Assembly (NCBI GenBank): GCA_050084985.1
Contig: JBITNC010000001.1
Location: forward strand, 202,306,001 to 202,370,000
Length of the DNA: 64,000 nucleotides
Source: Nageia nagi
Lineage: Eukaryota > Pinophyta
Reading direction: 5' to 3'
Shown piece after piece: positions 57,040 to 64,000 of the stretch. Both the position numbers and the translations under genes were made by a program. Every line of letters starts with the position of its first letter. Position 1 is the stretch's first letter. The notes beneath the pieces were generated by a model that was given only the letters and a program-made list of their open reading frames with translations, was not told the origin of the DNA and ran no database searches.

Positions 57040-57330
57040 TTGATTAAGGCTTTGTGAGCCATTAACCAATCCATGTCCAAAATGATGTCATAAGAGGCTA
57101 AAGGAACCACATAAAAATACCAAATAGTATATCCCTTAGGTAATTCTATTTCAACATCCCTAAAACATTGTCTAATAGGATAATATTTTCTAGACCTAAA
57201 TTCTACTTACCATCCATTTGTGAAAAAATTTGGTAACTTAGACATGTCTTTAATTAAGGAATTTGAAATAAAACTATTTTTATTACCATAATCTATAAAA
57301 ATCCTAAAATATTTATTAGAAACTTTACCA
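57040..57330 (-). pseudogene. CHR-2 protease
   Basis: Near 57,300-57,240 the minus strand reads IFIDYGNKNSFISNSLIKDM, equivalent to LIDYGSTNSFISNSLVKDM in CHR-1. The family DSGST site is DYGNK here; both copies have Tyr at the Ser position. The linker to RT (57,047-56,796) is decayed. Confidence 0.78.
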
Positions 57331-57399
57331 AATATTTGAAGAGAAGTGGCTTATGATTTGGTCTATGCTAATCTGATAGCTATAAAAATATGGTTCTCT

Positions 57400-58780
57400 T
57401 TGGACTAATCTACCTTCAAAAGACACTAATTTGCATAGTGAGCTCCACCATAGTTTCAACATCCATCTCTAGGACCCTTTTTATATTTTAGAAAATTATC
57501 CTTAGTTACATTCTAATTAGTCCTTTTGTATGAAAATCCTTGGCTATGGTTCCTAGAACTTTAGCTTCCATTAATAAGGTTATACTTTTGTTTAGGAAAC
57601 TATTGATTTTTCCTCTAAAAATTCTTCTTCTTATTATTTTTGTTTCCAAATGGCCTTTTTCTCAAAATTGGATGGATTACCATCTTTATAACCATGTTTA
57701 TTATCCTTGATATTTTTATTACTTGATTATTTTGCTTGATGTTTTGCACCTTTACTCTTTTGATAGATTTCCTTATCTTTTTCATCCAAAAGATTATAGT
57801 TTACAAAGGTTTTCTTGATACCCAAATTGCCCTCTTCTCTTTTGATAAGGTCATCCTCTTCTTAAATAATTTTGTGGATTAATACATTCACTACAATCTT
57901 GATCTTAGGATCTATCCCAACAAGAAACCTATAAACCTTCATATGAATTTTATCTACAAGAACTTATTTGAGCAACCTAACAAATTTTTTATTATAGCTT
58001 TGGACACTCATGGATCCTTGTTGCAGGGTATAATATTCTTCATACTTTATATCATAATAGATTTTGTGAATGAATCTTTTGTGGAATGCTACAATAAAAT
58101 CTATCCACTTCAAATGCTAGATCCCATGCTCAATCTTGTAAGCATTCCACCATTCTAGTGTAATATCCTAAAAGTTGTAGGTAGCCCACATAGTTTTGGT
58201 TTTGAAAGATAAGTTCTTAATCAAGAAGTATGTCTCTACTTCTAACCATAATTCATATCTCTCACCCTATTTATTACCATTAAAATTTGGGATCTAATCT
58301 TTCTTAATATCTGAAGAAAGTTCTTATTTGATCATTTCCTAAATTTGGTCATTTTTCCCTTTAGGTATTACTTGTTCTGGAACAAATTCTTCTTGTGGAG
58401 GTTTAGCTAATTGATTCAATAGATTATTGATAATCTCTTTTTATTCCACCACCTACTCTTGTAATCTTATAATGGCTTATTCACCTTCATTTTTCCTAGT
58501 GTAATGACTTATTTTCATTGTTATTAGGTTCCCTTATATTGATATTCCTCATTATTTTATTCCTTGTATTTCAAATCCTTACATTCCTTTTATTTTCCCT
58601 TGCATTAGCATTCATACGAAGACCATTCCTTGCACCTTATTATAGGTTGCTTGAAGTTCTTGTTACACATTTTGGGATAGCCATAATCTAATTCCATAAA
58701 ATGGTGTTATCATTAGGCTCAACCATATTCATATCAACTTCCTAAAATCTTACAGAAAAAGAGTCGTGGACCATTATCCT
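57400..58780 (-). pseudogene. CHR-2 gag
   Basis: It starts just downstream of the primer site, with a degenerate Asn/Arg-rich N-terminus (58,740-58,400) and LLNQLAKPPQEEFVPEQV. The gag core near 58,250-58,100 has MWATYNF and ITLEWWNAYKIEH, then a basic Lys/Asn-rich tail. A zinc-knuckle remnant near 57,465-57,430 reads NYGGAHYAN with one of the inner cysteines changed to tyrosine. Multiple stops and shifts are present. Confidence 0.78.
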
Positions 58781-58792
58781 AAGAGTTTGAAC

Positions 58793-58810
58793 TTGATTCT
58801 ATGATACCAA
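58793..58810 (-). other. Primer-binding site of CHR-2
   Basis: On the minus strand, directly after the LTR end (ACTACA), the sequence is TTGGTATCATAGAATCAA. TGGTATCA matches the plant initiator-Met tRNA complement; the next base differs from TGGTATCAGAGC. Confidence 0.82.
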
Positions 58811-61800
58811 TGTAGTGCTTCACCTATTCCTAATTTCATAAAACCTTAAAATCTTAAATATATTTTTTTATTTAATTTAAACACTCAAATGGTCTAGGAA
58901 AGGATAAGGCAATCCATATGAGCATATCAATGCTACTAGCTAGTCAACACTCACATATCAAGATTAGACAAATCCAAATCTAATCATTTCTCAATGATCA
59001 TTCCACTAGAAGATGCCACATATGTGATCCCCCATTTCTATTCATGAACTATGTAACAAAAATTTTGGTCATGATGTATTGATTTCCTACTTTGAGCCCA
59101 TATCACCCAAGAGAATGCTCATACATAAGGTTATGCTTTTTTTTTGATGGTAACCCTCCTATTTAATAGTGTAGATAGATTATCCTATGCAATATTCTAT
59201 ATGAAATGAATATGTGTCATAACCTATGGAAGATTTATTATACACCTATTTGCTAAACTATAGGAAATATGACTAATAGTTACCTTTGTCCAACAATTAT
59301 AGTTTTGTTGACTATTATCCTCATCTAACAAATTGTTAAGGATATGAGATACTAGCCTATCCAAATCTATCAACTAGGCTCACTATGAAGTTTGACATCC
59401 CTATGCTCATATCTTGGGGATCCATGGATATTGAAATATTACCCTTGAGTGGTTTGTATAGTTTAATAATTTTTTAAATAATATTATAAATAAAAACCAT
59501 CCCTGCTCTAATGTCCCTAGAAATAATTCATCATGGATGAATTATTAGGTTTTCTAAGTTTTATGCTTGTATCAAGTAGTAGGATGTTCTCTAATATAAT
59601 TTATTGCAAATAGATCACTTTTCACATCAATAATAATGTTTTATAAATAAGAATAGTGTAGTGGATGTTCTTCTAATCTAATTTCTTGAAAACAAACTAC
59701 TTTTCACATTAACAATCATGTTTTATAAATAAGAATAGTAAATTCATCAAACATGCACAAGAAGTTTCAAAATAAACTTTCTCATGAATCCATCAAAGAA
59801 TATTCAACAATACTATACCATAATTATTACATATGCATGATGTGATATAAATAATATTACTTTAAAAGTACATCACATGTCAGAGTATACTAATAAGCCC
59901 TAAGATGCATCTAAAGATGGCTACTTTTAACAAGGGAGTGTGGCATAGAGTATAACATAATAAAGGAATATATTTTGGTTATCTTACAATATTATGATAA
60001 TAAGGGTTTGCATTAATTTTCTTTTTATATAAGTATCTTAATCATTTATCAATCCATAAGTCTTATTTTGATTAACTAGATTGTTTGTATATTCATCATA
60101 TCTTTTGATCAACTTCTAATATTGATTTGAGGTCTTCTTTACCCTTTTCTATTGTCCTTATAAGGTTTTAGCTTCTTGAATAGGTTTTCTTGTAAGATCA
60201 CCTAAAATCTTAACATTTTATTTAAGATTGAGCTAAGTATCAAGATATTATCATTATTTTAAATATTTTCAATGTAGCTCATGCCTTTCATGGATGTATG
60301 TTTTCTCAAACATAGCACCTTCATTTATTTATCTTAATGTTTATTTTCATAATGATACATTAATTATTTTCTATCCCCATATATTTTATTGATTTTCATA
60401 AGGAATTTCCCCTTTAATGATAAATTATCCATGCATTACAATATGATTCCTAAATTCATAATAATCATATTATATTTAGGTTAGGGAATCTATTGTGATA
60501 TTTCTTTTGTGTTTCTAAATAATTTAAACATATTAGGGGTCCTTGTATCCTTAATTAGTTAGCTATTCAAAACATTATTTATAACTTCATAAATTTATTA
60601 TATCCATTATTAAATTCAAACATTGGATGAGTCAAAACTTGTTTGGATATTGGATTATAATAAATATCTTACAAATGTATCATGGATACAAAAGCTATCT
60701 ACCTTGGCACATAAATGAGTAAATAATAATATTTATTTTACAAGTTACTATATAACAATGGATAATAACTTTATTGCATACCCTAATGTGTTTTATGATG
60801 ATACCAATATATCAAGACTAGGGTAGCCCTAAATGGTAACTTGTACATCATAGTGTATGAAATATTTAATTACATGTGAGTTCCCATACAATTGACATAA
60901 GGAGTTTACATCATATCTTTGTAAAATTATATCATAGAAATTATTTGATTCATCCTCATTCACTTTGTGTATCTTCTTTACATCTTCATCTTGCATATTC
61001 ATCCCAAGAATCCAAGAATTCTTAGGTGAAAGTACTAAGAGAGGTTTTTGAGTATTTGAGGATCAAGATAGCTCTTTCCATGATGTAATGAATCTTACCC
61101 TAGGTGAATCATATCTCATTCATACAATCTTTCAATGAAGTTCATATAAGGAAGTAATAATAAAAAAGGATCAACTCTATTCTTGATCTAATGAGGTTTT
61201 ATGCTCTCACTTGAACTACCTCTCTTCCTTGATCATAGAGTAAAATTTTACAATTTAATCTAATCATACCATCCCAATACTTTCACATGCATCATTTACA
61301 AATTATCTCAAAATAGTAATTTTAAACAATTACACATGATAAACAAAAAGTATAATGATCAAGCAAAATTCTCACAATTTCATTAATATGTTTGATAAAA
61401 AAATAATTTATTTCAAAATAAATAATCATAATTTTATATCTATCAAAAAATTTAATATGAAGTATGCATTACCTTTATTCCCTTATTTATAAGTTACATG
61501 TAATATCCATAAGGCTAATTTCAAAATTAAATAAGATTTTTAGAAGGAAAATAATGGCTTTCATAATCGAGCTATTCATGATCATATTGTATCCAAAGAC
61601 TTAATACCTTATTTATATTTGAGTACAAACCTACTCATATTAGGAGTAAAATAATATATTAAATCTATTTGGATTCCTAACTCACTCCATAAATTTTATT
61701 TTACTAGCACTTTTCTTCCAAGCACCCTACTACACATATGTATCAAACAAATCCTATTACTATGTCATTCATATGGCACAACTAAGATGACAAATAAATA

Positions 61801-63583
61801 ATTTCATACTTTCAAGATAAATTACAAGGTCCAAAATTTAAATTTTCAACTAGACTAAATATTAAATTGTTTATTCTTTTATTTCACTTATGTAAAAAGT
61901 ATACCCTCCAAATAATTTTTAAATAAATAGTTTCCTCTTTTTTCTTTTAAATGCAAACAAACTATACCATAAGCAATAAAAAAAATTAAATAAATATCTC
62001 AACAAAGTTCACCTCAAATAAATACAAGGTGGAGTACTATCTTTTGGCCAATATAAAATTAGTTTTGAATTTACACCCATGACTTTCTAAATCATAAATT
62101 ATCCAATCTAGATACCTCCATATAAGGAAAACTAAGTACACCAACCAAATAGTTTCCTCATTTTATAGATACAAACAAACTATACCATATGCAATAATAA
62201 ATTGTTTTAAAACATCAAACAAAATTCACCTCAAATAAATACAAGATGGAGTACTATCTCTTGGGCCAAAATAAAATTAGTTTTGACTTTGCACTTGTGA
62301 ACTCACAATACCATGATTTTTTTTTAATTAATTTGTATAATCTTTTCTCTAGATACCTACATATAAGAATGGACAAAGTATACAAAACATTCACATGCAA
62401 AGGTATCAAATAACTACAAATATTATGCTCTCACATGGTACAATTAAATGCCATTAATAACAAATGACCCTATTATTATTTTCACAAAGTATTAATAAAT
62501 AATTTATACTTCAAATATACTTAAAAATTATCAAATAAAAACTCAAAGCTTTGGTTAAACATTTTAGCACTAGTGGCCAAAATGTTAGAAAAATACCTAG
62601 ACAAATGAGAAGATATTTGTGCCTTCATGGGACTCTAGACTAAAATTTGGGAAGGGAGGGAGAAGTGTATAAATAAATATTTTTTCTAAGAGTTCTCCTA
62701 GGTATTTATAACCAAAAATTGGTATAGTCCATCCAAAATATAATTATTTTTCCACCTCACATTTTAGTTTTTTTGAGAGGCAAGGTTTCATTATTTTGTG
62801 GTAGGATTTTGATAAATTTATTTATAATCCTATATCCTACAAAATAATTTGCACACCTCACATTAGGAACCAAAATGTATTGAAAATATTCATCAATAAT
62901 TTTACATACCTAACATAAAATACCAAAATGTATGGATATGATTCCTCTATTATTTTTGCAAAATATCAAAATAGCTTTTCAACTACCACAAAATATCAAA
63001 ATAATCTTCATCCCTAAATTTTGTTTTCACCCAACTCCTAGAATTTTATTGTTTGTAAAAAGTAAAATTCTTTAGTGAAAATTCAAATTCAAATATTTGA
63101 AATATTCCTTCTAACATTCAAAAATAGTTAAATCATTTCCAAATAAATTTTGGCATGTACATCAATTTTTTAACACATTTATTTACCTGCAAAGACCACC
63201 TATCTTGCATGGTAAATATTGTTAGTGCATACATAAATACTATACATATCACATGTATCTACTACCATGTAAAATAATTATTATATGCAACTATATGATC
63301 TACAAATGTCCCTATGGTATATTAGAAAATCAACACCAATCATTTATTCACTCTTACCAATCCATTCCCATAACTAACTCATCTTTAGTTTCCTGGGGTC
63401 TCCAACCTAACTCCTACACTGAGTAACTTGTGTCAAAAAACTCATGTAACCAACATCAAACTGATACAAATATTTCATATATCCATTCATAATTAATCAT
63501 ATCATAATATAAATAGTCTATATCATATTCAAATTCCTAAAGGCATTCATATCATAATAAGTGTAATTGGGTTGGTCGTTACA
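58811..63583 (-). repeat. 5' LTR of CHR-2, 4,773 bp
   Basis: TGTAGTGCTTCACC to GGTCGTTACA, within 4 bp of the length of its partner at 49,227. A minus-strand TATAAATA box is at 62,703-62,710, about 0.9 kb in from the outer end, so U3 is short (about 0.87 kb) and the transcribed R/U5 part of the LTR is nearly 3.9 kb. No coding sequence was recognised. Confidence 0.92.
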
Positions 63584-63588
63584 TGTTA

Positions 63589-64000
63589 TCACTACCTCTT
63601 AAACATTGGCTTTCCTGACTATTGGATGTGATTTCACTTTTCTTGAGTGCCCCCATCTTGGATGTTGCACTCATGAGAAAACATATCATATCTCTCCACC
63701 ATTAGATAATCTCAATACAAGATTAGAGGATGATCACCCTCACCTATAAAAAGAGAACTCAACCATTATTAGATATGCTAGATTTGATTATAAACCCTTT
63801 ATTTTAGATTAAGTGGAGACTTTATCTTAGCCACTTATGGGATGACCTAAATTTTACATATCAAGGGGAGAGGAGGCTACCTTTTAACTTCCTCTATCCA
63901 TTTTGAGATGAATGTTGTTGGTTCCATCATAATTGTTATAGAGGAGACCTGGTCTTGCATCACTACTAGGATTTGTGAGGCCATAAAGCCATTTGAAATA
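63589..64000. other. Right flank of CHR-2, nothing recognised
   Basis: Sequence of slightly higher G+C that should be the continuation of 49,221 before CHR-2 inserted. No gene, LTR start or repeat was identified before the window ends. Confidence 0.4.

Larger units (their letters stand above)
49227..63583 (-). mobile_element. CHR-2: complete large-LTR chromovirus (Ty3/gypsy)
   Basis: 14,357 bp on the minus strand: LTRs 58,811-63,583 (5') and 49,227-53,995 (3'), internal 53,996-58,810. The primer site matches initiator-Met tRNA; a perfect six-G purine tract precedes the 3' LTR. Flanks are AGTTA (49,222-49,226) and TGTTA (63,584-63,588), a 5-bp duplication with one mismatch. Two LTRs make up two thirds of the element. 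Gag, protease, RT, RNase H, integrase and chromodomain are all present but broken. It is related to CHR-1 and to the solo LTR at 7,795-46,284. Confidence 0.92.

Noticed and set aside
1-64000. CRISPR array, tRNA, rRNA or bacterial-type operon
   Set aside because: The only regular short array is the 44-bp repeat without unique spacers; no cloverleaf or rRNA segment was recognised and all context is plant retrotransposon.

Overview
This window is a block of repetitive nuclear DNA from a land plant with a large genome. It is strongly A+T-rich and poor in CpG, and every protein-like stretch belongs to a plant LTR retrotransposon or to cargo inside one: Ty1/copia, chromodomain Ty3/gypsy (chromovirus) and a gag-only gypsy. 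No host gene, rRNA, tRNA or CRISPR array was recognised. The very long LTRs, abundant decay and deep nesting suggest a gymnosperm or similarly bloated genome, but the species cannot be fixed from the sequence.

Layout from left to right. Positions 1-5,983 hold a minus-strand Ty1/copia remnant that runs off the left edge; an internally deleted plus-strand gypsy (1,623-4,181) sits in its integrase core with target-site duplication (TSD) GAATT. Positions 7,795-46,284 are one solo LTR of a large-LTR chromovirus (TSD TATTT), split by a second chromovirus, CHR-1 (12,364-45,106, minus strand). CHR-1 was itself hit three times: a 926-bp solo LTR at 12,990-13,915 (TSD CCCTA), a complete gag-only gypsy at 20,678-28,736 (TSD CTCTC), and a Reina-like chromovirus at 32,329-43,390 (TSD CATAT). 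The last carries a copia element at 35,986-41,089 (TSD CCCTT), the youngest layer. Positions 46,290-49,221 contain no recognisable gene. A second large chromovirus, CHR-2 (49,227-63,583, minus strand), has two LTRs of about 4.77 kb flanking a decayed gag-pol.

The most interesting object is the gag-only element at 20,678-28,736. It has 932/925-bp LTRs, a primer-binding-like site and a gag reading frame of about 680 codons kept in one frame but broken by nine stops. It has no recognisable protease, reverse transcriptase, RNase H or integrase. In place of pol it carries, on the opposite strand, a decayed gene with its own TATA box, two plausible GT-AG introns, a plant mobile domain (PMD), an acidic tail and a coiled-coil-like end. 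An exact 8 x 44-bp tandem array of paired stem-loops follows. Such an element would need another element's enzymes to move.

No retrotransposon here has an intact set of genes. The copia element at 35,986-41,089 is closest, with long open gag, integrase and RT/RNase H segments. Stops are mostly TAG or TGA where CAG, CGA or TGG is expected, consistent with cytosine deamination in methylated DNA. All identifications come from reading motifs by eye; no database search was run, and domain boundaries in decayed regions are approximate.
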